Part shown: piece after piece, positions 39,846-48,183 of the stretch
Layout of the letters: each line of letters starts with the position of its first letter
How positions within the stretch are numbered: the stretch's first letter is position 1
Origin: Paraburkholderia bryophila
Lineage (GTDB): Bacteria > Pseudomonadota > Gammaproteobacteria > Burkholderiales > Burkholderiaceae
Length of the DNA stretch: 64,000 nt
Direction of reading: 5' to 3'
Assembly (NCBI RefSeq): GCF_003269035.1
Contig: NZ_QLTK01000009.1
Location: 62,001 to 126,000, forward strand
Program-made: the position numbers and the translations under genes
Notes under the pieces: generated by a model
Told to the model about the DNA's origin: nothing
The model's input: only the letters and a program-made list of their open reading frames with translations
The model's database searches: none

Positions 39846-40655
39846 TTACGGCATCGTGGCGTAGTACTTCGCCACGCTGTCGATTTCCGCGGGCGTCATC
39901 TGCCGCGCGACATTGCGCATCTGCTCATTGATGTCGTTGAGTCGCGCGCCGGCGGCAAAGGCATGCAACTGCGCCGCGAGATAAACGGACGACTGTCCAC
40001 CCAGCCACGGCGCGGCGCCCTTGCGATCCAGTTGGCCATGGCATGCCGCACACGGTGCGATATTGCGCTGCGGATCGCCCTGCATGGCCAGCTTCACCGC
40101 GGTAGCGTCCGGTCCCGTGCCGGACGGCGGGGCCTCCGCCGCAGGCCCTCTCGACAGCGACGCGTAGTAAGCCGCCAGATCGTGCAGATCCTGGTCGCTG
40201 CGCGTGGCGATGATCGCCTGCATGATCGAGTTCTGACGCATGCCGCTCTGAAAATCGCGCAACTCCTTGTAGACCACGTCAGCGTACTGTCCGGCCAACG
40301 CGGGCGCGGTCACCGGCGGCGTGCCCTGCACGCCGTGACACATCGAGCAATTCTGCGTCGCGATGGTCGCGCCCCGGCCGATCGATACGGCGTCTGCGTT
40401 CGCCCGCCGCAACGGCGGCAACACCACCACGTCGCTCGGTGCCGGGCCGGTGAGATTGGCGCCGCCGTACCAGCTCGACGGCGCGCCCGCGGCGCTGCAG
40501 ATCGTAGCCCACAGGCTGCGGTCGCCGAATGCATTGTTCGCCGACGGCAGCCAGATAAAGCCGATCAGGATGCCCACCACTGCAATCGCGATCGTGCCGC
40601 CCACGCTCAGCGTGAACCACGGGTTGCGCAAGCTGAAAACGCGTTCCTGATTCAT
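39846..40655 (-). CDS. Membrane-anchored di-haem cytochrome c (c4-like)
   Basis: 269 residues from the ATG at 40655 (MNQERVFSLRNPWFTLSVGG). One N-terminal helix (about residues 18-38), then two haem-binding motifs CSMCH and CAACH, each followed by a class I cytochrome fold with a Met ligand candidate. Its start overlaps the end of oxidase subunit I by 4 bp. It is the last gene of the oxidase operon and probably delivers electrons to the CuA subunit. The frame is open upstream, but that part overlaps oxidase coding sequence. Confidence 0.9.
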   Translation of the reverse strand: MNQERVFSLRNPWFTLSVGGTIAIAVVGILIGFIWLPSANNAFGDRSLWATICSAAGAPSSWYGGANLTGPAPSDVVVLPPLRRANADAVSIGRGATIATQNCSMCHGVQGTPPVTAPALAGQYADVVYKELRDFQSGMRQNSIMQAIIATRSDQDLHDLAAYYASLSRGPAAEAPPSGTGPDATAVKLAMQGDPQRNIAPCAACHGQLDRKGAAPWLGGQSSVYLAAQLHAFAAGARLNDINEQMRNVARQMTPAEIDSVAKYYATMP

Positions 40656-42277
40656 CGCTGGGCTCCGACGATGACGGCCGGCACGGAGGTTTGCGGCAAT
40701 CTGAGCAACTGTACGATCGGCACGCTGTAGTTGACGACTGTCAAGCCGATCATCAACGCCACCCACAAACCGAAGCTGTTGAGCGCGGCCGGCACGCGTT
40801 CCACCGGCTGTACCGCGCTCGCGAAGCGGAACGTCTGCTGCTCGACGACCGGGCCGAATTGCGACTTCGCGAGGATATAGATGAACATCACGCCTGACAC
40901 CACCAGGATCAAGCCTCCCACCGCCGACATACCGACCCAGAACGCCTGCTGCTGCATGCCCGGCGCGTTGTAGTCGTAATAGGCCATGCGGCGCGGCGCG
41001 CCGAGCAGGCCGACGTAATGCCACGGCAGCGTGACTACCATCATGCCGACGAACCACAGCCACAGTTGCGCGCGCACCAGTTTCGCCGACACGATCGCGC
41101 GGCCGGTCAGTTGCGGCCACAGCTCGTACGCAATCGCGAAGTACATGATGACGATTGCGCCGCCGAAGATCAGGTGGAAGTGCCCGGTCACCCACTGCGT
41201 GTTATGCACGGTCGAGTTCAACTGGTAGCTCATGTTGATCAGCCCGCCCGCGCCGCCCAATCCCAGCATCACGAACGAAAACGCGATCACCAGCATCATC
41301 GGGTTTTGCCACGGCAGCGCGGTGAGCCAGCCGAACGCGCCCTTGCCGCCGCGCAACCGGCCGGCGATCTCCACCGAAGCGCAAATCGTGAACACCGTCA
41401 GCAGCGTCGGCACCGACACCATGCCGGTGAACACCGCGTGCAGGAACTTGAAGCCGGAACCGACCTGCGGATCGGCGAACAGATGGTGAATACCGATCGG
41501 CATCGCGAACACGAGGAACAGGATGAACGAGACGCGCGCCATCGAATCGCTGTAGAGCCGTCCGCCGATCGCACGCGGCACCAGCGTGTAGTACGCGATA
41601 TACGCCGGAATCAGCCAGAAGTAGACGATCGCGTGCAGCGTCCACGAGAACAGGATGCGCGACAGGCCGGCGTCGATCGTATGGGTGAGGCCGAAGGCGA
41701 CCGGCAGGATCTGGAACAGGATTTCGAGCGCCGCACCGATCGCGGTCCACGCCCACAGATACGCGCCGGCCACGTTGGCGAACATGGCGAGCGGGATCGG
41801 CCTGGCTGGGTTCGCGCGCTTCCAGATGCGCAGATTGACGTGCATCAGCGCGACCCAGATCCACGAGCCGACCACCACCAGCACCACGCCGAGATAGTAG
41901 AAGGGACTGCCGATCATCGGCGGATAGAAGGTGTACAGCACCGAGGCCTGGCCGAGCGCAACCGGCACCACGGCCATCACCGCGCCGACCGTCAGCATGA
42001 TGAGCGCGGCCCAGGCCCATTTGAGACCGGCGAGGCGCTGGCCGAGCGCGAGTTCGACGATCGCGTAGCCGAAACCCATCGACACCAGCGTGGGCAGCAC
42101 GTAGGCCATCACCGTGCCGTGCGCGGTCACCGAGCGATAGTAGAGTTCCGGGTCGCCGACCCACGGCATGAACGGACTGCGCGCCAGCATCTGCCACGCG
42201 CCGAGCAACAGCGCGATCAGAAACGCAATGAAGGCGAGCCAGAAATGGGCGAGAACGAGTCGCTTAGCGTGAAACAC
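40652..42277 (-). CDS. B-family (ba3-like) haem-copper oxidase subunit I
   Basis: 541 residues, starting at a GTG (42277). Low-spin haem ligand His53 (TAHG), the CuB His215 with the cross-linked Tyr219 in SWTLHAIVYFWLIPAY, the CuB pair His264/His265, and haem ligands His366/His368 in TGHFHLIFGG. The LHAIVYFWLIPAY segment matches Thermus ba3 (GHPIVYFWLLPAY) rather than aa3 oxidases, and the E-containing XGHPEV motif of A-type enzymes is absent. It should be a high-affinity terminal oxidase. It overlaps subunit II by 14 bp. Confidence 0.9.
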   Translation of the reverse strand: MFHAKRLVLAHFWLAFIAFLIALLLGAWQMLARSPFMPWVGDPELYYRSVTAHGTVMAYVLPTLVSMGFGYAIVELALGQRLAGLKWAWAALIMLTVGAVMAVVPVALGQASVLYTFYPPMIGSPFYYLGVVLVVVGSWIWVALMHVNLRIWKRANPARPIPLAMFANVAGAYLWAWTAIGAALEILFQILPVAFGLTHTIDAGLSRILFSWTLHAIVYFWLIPAYIAYYTLVPRAIGGRLYSDSMARVSFILFLVFAMPIGIHHLFADPQVGSGFKFLHAVFTGMVSVPTLLTVFTICASVEIAGRLRGGKGAFGWLTALPWQNPMMLVIAFSFVMLGLGGAGGLINMSYQLNSTVHNTQWVTGHFHLIFGGAIVIMYFAIAYELWPQLTGRAIVSAKLVRAQLWLWFVGMMVVTLPWHYVGLLGAPRRMAYYDYNAPGMQQQAFWVGMSAVGGLILVVSGVMFIYILAKSQFGPVVEQQTFRFASAVQPVERVPAALNSFGLWVALMIGLTVVNYSVPIVQLLRLPQTSVPAVIVGAQR

Positions 42278-42836
42278 AGCTCAGCCTCCGGGATTGTCGG
42301 GCTTGCGCGAGGAAGGTGGCTTTGTCGATCACTTTGACGTGCGCCCACATGGTTTGATGGCCGAAGCCGCAGAATTCGTGACACGGCATGGTGTGGTCGC
42401 CCGGCGTGTCGAAACGCGTGTTCATCGTCGAGACGTAGCCGGGCACGACCATCGTGTTGATATTGGTGTCGGTTACCAGCAGGCCATGCACCACGTCCGC
42501 GCTGGTGGTGCGAATCGTGATCGGCGTGTCGGCGGGCACCAGCAGGCATTGCGGCGTGAACGAGTACTGCTGCGCGATGAAACGCACCACCACCGAGCCG
42601 TCCGGTTCGACCGCGCTGCCGAGGTTGTCCTCGACGAATTCGCCCGAGAGTTGCAGGCGCGACGGGTCGATCGTTTCGACGCGCGACGGCGGCATCATCG
42701 CCCAATGCAGCCCCGAGTACACGATGACGGCCAGCATCAGGACGATCAGCGCGACTGCGAAAATCGCCCAGCGCCGTTCGGCGCGCAGCGCGACGGCATG
42801 ACCGCCGCCGGATGAATGATTGGTATCGGTCGACAT
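42264..42836 (-). CDS. Cytochrome c oxidase subunit II with CuA site
   Basis: 190 residues from the ATG at 42836 (MSTDTNHSSGGG). One N-terminal helix (about residues 24-46), then a cupredoxin domain. CuA ligands are visible as the His in VVHGLL and the set C-x3-C-x3-H-x2-M in PCHEFCGFGHQTM, so it takes electrons from cytochrome c and is not a quinol oxidase. Two bases separate it from the stop of the small upstream subunit. A TTG two codons upstream is in frame but the ATG is the natural start. Confidence 0.93.
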   Translation of the reverse strand: MSTDTNHSSGGGHAVALRAERRWAIFAVALIVLMLAVIVYSGLHWAMMPPSRVETIDPSRLQLSGEFVEDNLGSAVEPDGSVVVRFIAQQYSFTPQCLLVPADTPITIRTTSADVVHGLLVTDTNINTMVVPGYVSTMNTRFDTPGDHTMPCHEFCGFGHQTMWAHVKVIDKATFLAQARQSRRLSCVSR

Positions 42837-42838
42837 GA

Positions 42839-43015
42839 TCAATGCACAACGCCACGCGGCAGAAAGACGAAAAAGTAGAAGCCGAACCAGATCGCCATGA
42901 CGATCAGCGTGGCAACCCCGGCTACCGCGATCGCGCCATGTGGCCCGGCCGCGACGACGCGTTCCACTTCGTCATCCGTCGGCGGTGCGCCGCTGCGGGT
43001 ATCGTTCGCTTCCAT
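42839..43015 (-). CDS. Small single-helix oxidase subunit (subunit IIa-like)
   Basis: 58 codons with ATG at 43015, GGAGA 7-8 bases upstream, and stop at 42839-42841, two bases before subunit II. The N-terminal 24 residues are polar and acidic (MEANDTRSGAPPTDDEVERV). Residues about 27-52 form one hydrophobic helix (AVAGVATLIVMAIWFGFYFF). Thermus ba3 oxidase has a single-helix subunit IIa encoded just before subunit II, so position, size and topology fit that role. It is short enough to be missed by gene callers. Confidence 0.75.
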   Translation of the reverse strand: MEANDTRSGAPPTDDEVERVVAAGPHGAIAVAGVATLIVMAIWFGFYFFVFLPRGVVH

Positions 43016-43039
43016 CAAAAGATTCTCCAGTGCGGCGGT

Positions 43040-44371
43040 TCAGTGCAGCGGTGCCTTGCGCAACTCGTTGACTTCGCGGGACGTCACCGGCTGGCCGTGA
43101 TTGCCCCACGCGGTGCGGATATACGTGACGACGGCGGCGGCGTCGGTGTCGTTCAGTTCCTGGCCGAACGGCGGCATGCCGTACGGCTCGGGATTGCGCA
43201 TGGTGCCGGGCGGGAAACCGCCGTTCAGCACGATCCGGATCGGATTGACGGCCGAGTCCATTTCGATCGACTGGTTGCCGGCCAGCGGCGGGTAGTGCTG
43301 CAACTGGCCTTCACCCTTGGCGCCGTGACACAGCGCGCATTTGTCCGCGTAGATCTTCGCGCCCAGTTCGAACACGTTGGTGCTGGTCGACGCGGACGGT
43401 CCGGTCTTGCGGCCGCTCTTGTCGGGCAAGGTCTTCAGATACACGGCCATGGCCTTGACGTCGTCTTCGGTCATGTATTGAAGGCTGTGATAGGTGACCT
43501 CGGCCATCGGGCCGTACACCGCGCCGCGATCGGAAATACCCGCCTGCAGCAGATCGACGATGTCCTTGATGCTCCAGTCGCCGAGGCCGCCGTCCTTGTC
43601 GGAGGTCAGCGACGGCGCGTACCAGTTCTGCACCGGAATCAGGCCGCCCGCGAACTGCTCGCTTTGCGACGAGCCACCAAGCATGTTGATCTTGCTGTGG
43701 CACATCGTGCAGTGCCCGAGCCCTTCGACCAGATACGCGCCACGATTCCATTCGACCGATCGGGTCGGATCGGGCTGGTACTCGCCTTCGCGGAAATACA
43801 GCGTGCGCCAGCCGTACAGCAACTTGCGCTGATTGAACGGGAAGCGCAGGGTATGCGGGTGATTCGCTTCGCGCACCGGCGCGACGGTCTTCAGATACGC
43901 GAAGATCGCGTTCGAGTCGTCGCGCGTGACCTTGGTGTACTGGGCGATCGGCATGGCCGGGTAGATCAGCGTGCCGTCCGGCGTGCGGCCGGTGCGCATC
44001 ATTTTGAAGAACGCCTCCTGGCTCCAGGTGCCGATGCCGTATTGCGCATCCGGCGTGATGTTCGGCGAGTACAGCGTACCGAACGGCGTTTCCATCGCGA
44101 GGCCGCCGGCGAACAGCTTGCCGCGCGGCGCCGTGTGGCACGCCACGCAGTCGCCGGCGCGCGCCAGGTATTCGCCGCGTTTGACGAGGTCGCTCTGGGC
44201 GGCGGTCGTGTCCGTTGCGGCGGCTACTGCCGGTGCGGCGAGCGTGGTAGCGGCGGCGCGAGCTTCGGTTATCAATAGTGTTTGCGGCACATTGAGCAAG
44301 ACGGCGCCGCTGGCCAGGATCAGGCCGGTGATCAGCGTGAGAGATAAACGCGCGCGAAGTGTCGGCTTCAT
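43040..44371 (-). CDS. Tri-haem cytochrome c (alcohol-dehydrogenase cytochrome subunit type)
   Basis: 443 residues from the ATG at 44371. The signal peptide is in the first about 37 residues, then three haem motifs CVACH, CTMCH and CALCH, the architecture of the cytochrome subunits of membrane gluconate, aldehyde or alcohol dehydrogenases. No dehydrogenase gene is nearby; here it lies between oxidase subunits and another cytochrome, with start and stop overlapping the upstream cytochrome by 4 bp, so it is more likely an electron carrier to this oxidase. Confidence 0.9.
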   Translation of the reverse strand: MKPTLRARLSLTLITGLILASGAVLLNVPQTLLITEARAAATTLAAPAVAAATDTTAAQSDLVKRGEYLARAGDCVACHTAPRGKLFAGGLAMETPFGTLYSPNITPDAQYGIGTWSQEAFFKMMRTGRTPDGTLIYPAMPIAQYTKVTRDDSNAIFAYLKTVAPVREANHPHTLRFPFNQRKLLYGWRTLYFREGEYQPDPTRSVEWNRGAYLVEGLGHCTMCHSKINMLGGSSQSEQFAGGLIPVQNWYAPSLTSDKDGGLGDWSIKDIVDLLQAGISDRGAVYGPMAEVTYHSLQYMTEDDVKAMAVYLKTLPDKSGRKTGPSASTSTNVFELGAKIYADKCALCHGAKGEGQLQHYPPLAGNQSIEMDSAVNPIRIVLNGGFPPGTMRNPEPYGMPPFGQELNDTDAAAVVTYIRTAWGNHGQPVTSREVNELRKAPLH

Positions 44372-45084
44372 TGCGGTTGGCTCCCACAGGCGAGCGGCAG
44401 CCGCGTGGTCGTCGCCGGCGCGGGCCGTGGATCGGCCGGACGCGGCTGCCGCGCGAGCCAGCTCGATACCGCGGTGATGTCCTTGTCGCTCAGCTTGACG
44501 GCGATCGAATGCATGCAGTCGGGCGCAAGCGCGTGACGCGTGCCCGAGCGCCACGTCCCCATCTGTCCGGCGATATAGCTCGCGTGCAGACCGAGCAGGC
44601 CGGGAATGCCCGGCTGTGTACCGGTCATGCTCGCGCCGTGGCAGGCAATACAGGCGGGAATCTTGCGGGCGGGGTCGCCCTGCGTGACGAGTCGCTGCCC
44701 GGCGGCGAGCACCGCCGGCGAGACGGCGCGGTGGTCGGCGTCGGGATAAGGCGGTTGCAGATCGGCGAAGTACTGGCTGATCTTGCGCAGATAGTCGTCG
44801 GGTAGAAAGGCGAGCAGGTAGCCCATCGGCGGATAGGTCCGGCCGCCGTCGCGGAACGCGGTCAATTGATTGAACAGATAGTCGGCCGGTTTGCCGGCAA
44901 TGCGTGGAAAGTAGTCGTTGTTCAGCCCCTGGCCTTGCACGCCGTGACACGAGGTGCAGGCGCGCACGCGCTCGTCCATGGCCGAGGGCATGACGCCGGG
45001 TGCGTCAGTCGCGGCGAGCGACGCGCCACTCCACATGACGTAAAACACGAACAGGACGGAAGATCCGAAAGTTCTGCGATGCAC
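44368..45084 (-). CDS. Di-haem cytochrome c, first gene of the oxidase operon
   Basis: 238 residues from a GTG at 45084, chosen because GAGG lies 7 bases upstream and the protein then starts (M)HRRTFGSSVLFVFYVMW, a signal peptide or anchor; the frame is open to 45171. Haem motifs are CTSCH and CIACH, each in a cytochrome c4-like half (RIAGKPADYLFNQL, LHASYIAGQM). The 3' end overlaps the tri-haem cytochrome by 4 bp. Confidence 0.87.
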   Translation of the reverse strand: MHRRTFGSSVLFVFYVMWSGASLAATDAPGVMPSAMDERVRACTSCHGVQGQGLNNDYFPRIAGKPADYLFNQLTAFRDGGRTYPPMGYLLAFLPDDYLRKISQYFADLQPPYPDADHRAVSPAVLAAGQRLVTQGDPARKIPACIACHGASMTGTQPGIPGLLGLHASYIAGQMGTWRSGTRHALAPDCMHSIAVKLSDKDITAVSSWLARQPRPADPRPAPATTTRLPLACGSQPQ

Positions 45085-45522
45085 GCCAGGCCTCGTTGGG
45101 GAAACGTTCTTTTTTCTGAATGGCTTTCTCACGTATTCGCCCCTGCATTGACTGAATAAGCGAACGGGCAATGCGTGCCATCTCTGCCAATCTTATTGAT
45201 AACGACGGCATCAATGGCGGATCGTAACGGACTTATTCTGGACGGCAATACAACGATTCGCTGCGGCGAAGCAATTGCTTGACTTAACTCAATGAGTTGC
45301 GTGAATGCACCGCTGGGTCGCGGTTTTCGGGCGGCCGGACATAACGCTGAAACATTCCGCAACAGCTAGCGGGTTGCGAATTCGACTCAATGTCTCAATG
45401 CTTCAATGGCAGGGAAAGCGTATTCGTCTGGGTATCAGACCATGATAGGCGGCGAGTCGCGCGCTTTCAATATTTCTATTGAAGCTCGTCTCGCACGAGT
45501 GCGCGAGGCCCTGTCGCGCGCT
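45085..45522. other. Upstream region of the oxidase operon with FNR-like and palindromic sites
   Basis: No gene is visible in this 438 bp. TTGACTTAACTCAA (45279-45292) is close to the FNR/Anr pattern TTGAT-N4-ATCAA, and it overlaps the exact palindrome AACTCA-A-TGAGTT (45286-45298). A looser pair TTGAT/ATCAA spaced 9 bases lies near 45197-45215. Control of a high-affinity oxidase by an oxygen sensor would be expected, but the matches are imperfect. Confidence 0.35.
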
Positions 45523-46410
45523 TCAGTTGAACAGCCGCATCAATGCCATGCGGGCGTTGGAGACGCGTTCGCTTTCGCCAACTTGTCCGGATAGCAGATG
45601 AAACTCTACGGCGGGCAAAGCCGGCAGGTTCACGCTGGGCGGGCAGGGCACCAAGCCGCCGCCCGTCGACGATTCGTTCAGGCAGGAAATGCCGAGCCCT
45701 GCCTTCAGCGCCAACTGCAAGCCGGCCACACCGGACGCCGAGTGCGACACCAGATAGGGCACCTTGTGTTCGTCGAGCAGCTTGACGACGAAGCGCTGCA
45801 ATTGGCAACTCGACGGCAGCAGCACCAGCGAATACGGCGTGGCCGGTCGCGGACCGGCATCGGCCGCGTAGACCCACAGCAGCTTTTCACGCCGCACCAC
45901 GGTGCTCGACGCGGCGCTGCGGCGACCGGCGGCGCGCGCCGTATCGGTGACGAGCCGCAACGACACGCCGATGTCGAACGACGGGGCGTTGCCGGCACTG
46001 CTGTCGATCACGGCGCTCGGCAGTACGTCGACATGCAGTTTCAGACGCGGATGCTGTTCTGAAAAGCTCTTGAGAATGCGCGCGATATCGTGCGGGCGGT
46101 AGTAGTCGGTGATCGCAATGCGCAGTTCGCCGTCGAGCGAACGGCCCTGCAGGTCTTCGAACGCCGCTTCGTTCATCGCGATGATGCGGCGCGCATGATC
46201 GAGCAGGCGGCTACCGGCGGGTGTCGCGGCCACGCCCTGCTTGCTGCGCACGAAAAGCGGCAGGCCGGCGCGCTCCTCGAGTTTCTTCAACTGCTCGCTG
46301 ACCGAAGACTGCGAGAGGAACACGCGCTCGGCGCCTGCCGACACGCTGCCCGATTCCGCGACGGCGACGAAGGTTCGCAACTGCGTCAGGTCGAATCCAC
46401 GCTGGCTCAT
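45523..46410 (-). CDS. LysR family transcriptional regulator
   Basis: 295 residues from the ATG at 46410 (MSQRGFDLTQLRTFVAVAES). An N-terminal winged helix (GSVSAGAERVFLSQSSVSEQLKKLEE) and a LysR substrate-binding domain starting at about residue 90 (LDGELRIAITDYY). It is divergent from an MFS gene with a 99-bp gap, the usual arrangement in which the regulator controls the transporter. Upstream in-frame sequence to 47415 lies antisense to that transporter and is not part of the gene. Confidence 0.93.
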   Translation of the reverse strand: MSQRGFDLTQLRTFVAVAESGSVSAGAERVFLSQSSVSEQLKKLEERAGLPLFVRSKQGVAATPAGSRLLDHARRIIAMNEAAFEDLQGRSLDGELRIAITDYYRPHDIARILKSFSEQHPRLKLHVDVLPSAVIDSSAGNAPSFDIGVSLRLVTDTARAAGRRSAASSTVVRREKLLWVYAADAGPRPATPYSLVLLPSSCQLQRFVVKLLDEHKVPYLVSHSASGVAGLQLALKAGLGISCLNESSTGGGLVPCPPSVNLPALPAVEFHLLSGQVGESERVSNARMALMRLFN

Positions 46411-46421
46411 GATTCGGTATA

Positions 46422-46461
46422 TCCGATGGATGTGATCTAAATTTCCGGCTTTTCCGATGGA
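46422..46461. promoter_or_regulatory. Candidate LysR operator: two TCCGATGGA repeats
   Basis: TCCGATGGA occurs at 46422-46430 and 46453-46461, 31 bp (about three helical turns) apart, and each copy is itself a small inverted repeat (TCC/GGA). Both lie in the 99-bp region between the divergent LysR and MFS genes. Confidence 0.45.
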
Positions 46462-46509
46462 ATGCCCAGCCGTAGGATACCTCCAGATTCTTACTTTGCG
46501 GAGGGTGTG

Positions 46510-47829
46510 ATGAAAAACAGCACGGTGGCAATGTCGCCAGCTTCGAGCGGACGTACGGCAAGTCATCGATGGAAGGTTCTGGGCGTCGGCTTCGCTGCGA
46601 ACGCGAGTTTTTCGGCTGCCTTTTCGGGCATTCCGACCACGGCGGTCTTCTTGCGCTCGGACTATCACCTCGGCAACGGCGGGCTCGGACTGGTGCTCGG
46701 CATGCTTGGACTCGGGATCGCCGTCAGCGAGTTGCCGTGGGGCCTCCTGACCGACCGCTGGGGCGACCGGCGTGTGCTGCTGCTCGGCCTGCTGACGACC
46801 GCCGCGGCGCTGGCCGGCATGGCGCTGTTCGTGGCGCCGTCGGGCACTCATGTGCCGAGTGTGACGATGCTCGCGCTGGGCCTGCTGCTGGTCGGTTTGC
46901 TGGGCGGCAGCGTCAACGGCTCGAGCGGGCGTGCGGTGATGGCCTGGTTCCGCGAAGGCGAGCGCGGGCTTGCCATGAGCATCCGTCAGACCGCGGTGCC
47001 CACCGGCGGCGGCCTCGGCGCGCTGGTGCTGCCGGTGCTGGCTTCGCACTTTGGCTTCGCTAGCGCCTATGCCGTGCTGGCGCTGGCCTGCGCGATCACG
47101 GCCGGCTTCACGTGGCACTGGCTGCACGAGCCGTCGCATGTCGACGCGGACGGCGCGCGCGCGGCTCATGGCGCGGCGGGTGCAGCGAGCGCGGCGCCCG
47201 CCAAGGTCTCGCCGTTGCGCAACATGGGCATCTGGCGCGTGGCGCTCGGCGCGGCGGCGCTGTGCGTGCCGCAACTCGCCGTCGTCACGTTCGGGACGGT
47301 GTTCCTCCACGACTTCAGCCGGGCGGGCGTGCTGGCGATCAGCGTGACGATGGCCGCGGTGCAAACCGGTGCGGCTGTCGCGCGGGTCTGGAGCGGCGGC
47401 TGGACCGACCGGCACGGCAATCGTCGGGCATACATGCGCGCCTGCAGTTTGCTCACGGCGGTGCTATTCGCGTCGCTGGCTCTGCTGACGGGACTCGCCG
47501 GGCTGCATCACGCGGCACTCTCCACGGTGTTCGCGCTGATGATCGTGCTGGGCGGCGTGAGCGCCTCGGCGTGGCACGGCGTCGCTTTCACGGAGTTGGC
47601 CACGCAGGCGGGCACGAGTCGCGCGGGCACGGCATTGGCGATCGGCAATACCTGCGTCTTTCTTACGCTGTTCCTGACGCCGCTCGCGATTCCACTATTA
47701 CTCTCGATGGGTTCGTGGCCGATGGTCTGGGCCGTGGCCAGTGTCTGCGCGTTGATCGCGTGGCCGGTCTTTCCGCGCGCGTCGCGCGGCGGCAAGATTA
47801 GCGCGGCGCACGCTTGCGACCCGACCTGA
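46510..47829 (+). CDS. MFS transporter
   Basis: 439 residues from the ATG at 46510, with GGAGG upstream. 12 membrane helices; the loop 2-3 signature reads LPWGLLTDRWGDRRVLLLG, and a second copy (GGWTDRHGNRRAYM) follows the middle loop. A Pro/Ala-rich cytoplasmic linker separates the halves (about residues 205-235). It belongs to the small-molecule or anion facilitators (CynX/NimT or nitrate-type), but no substrate can be named. It is presumably controlled by the divergent LysR protein. Confidence 0.9.
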   Translation: MKNSTVAMSPASSGRTASHRWKVLGVGFAANASFSAAFSGIPTTAVFLRSDYHLGNGGLGLVLGMLGLGIAVSELPWGLLTDRWGDRRVLLLGLLTTAAALAGMALFVAPSGTHVPSVTMLALGLLLVGLLGGSVNGSSGRAVMAWFREGERGLAMSIRQTAVPTGGGLGALVLPVLASHFGFASAYAVLALACAITAGFTWHWLHEPSHVDADGARAAHGAAGAASAAPAKVSPLRNMGIWRVALGAAALCVPQLAVVTFGTVFLHDFSRAGVLAISVTMAAVQTGAAVARVWSGGWTDRHGNRRAYMRACSLLTAVLFASLALLTGLAGLHHAALSTVFALMIVLGGVSASAWHGVAFTELATQAGTSRAGTALAIGNTCVFLTLFLTPLAIPLLLSMGSWPMVWAVASVCALIAWPVFPRASRGGKISAAHACDPT

Positions 47830-47939
47830 GACGAGTGCGACAACCAGTTGCAATGCGACGGCCCTGCCACCGTCGGTTTGATCGCGGGTCGCGAAGCGCA
47901 TCAAATTGAACGAAGCGATTCAGCGAAACACTCGCCATA

Positions 47940-47980
47940 AAAATGCCGCAAATATCCATTCTGGATATTTGCGGCATTTT
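47940..47980 (+). terminator. Terminator-like perfect 18-bp hairpin after the MFS gene
   Basis: AAAATGCCGCAAATATCC (47940-47957), loop ATTCT, then the exact inverse ending in TTTT at 47980. The A and T ends make it usable on both strands. It lies 110 bp after the MFS stop, within a 354-bp gap (47830-48183) that holds no gene; the promoter for the first response regulator must lie between this hairpin and 48184. Confidence 0.78.
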
Positions 47981-48183
47981 GCCTTTCGGATACCACGCAT
48001 TGAACTATTAGCTTTTTACAGGATTCGGAACGCTCCGATTTTCGCGGCGTGATAGCGGTGATTTTATGGCCGCCTTGGCTTGCTTATAGGCGTCGCCGGG
48101 TTGCCGTTAAAGCATGCGCAGAGTCCGTCGGTTTATTCCTGCGTATTAGCCAATTATCCCTACAACAAACGCGAGAAATCCTG

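Noticed and set aside
41018..44278. Long plus-strand open frames (439 and 478 codons) opposite the oxidase and cytochrome genes
   Set aside because: Shadow frames of GC-rich genes that carry clear haem and copper ligands on the minus strand.
46411..47415. In-frame N-terminal extension of the LysR gene
   Set aside because: The extension is antisense to the MFS transporter and lacks any LysR feature; the normal start is the ATG at 46410.
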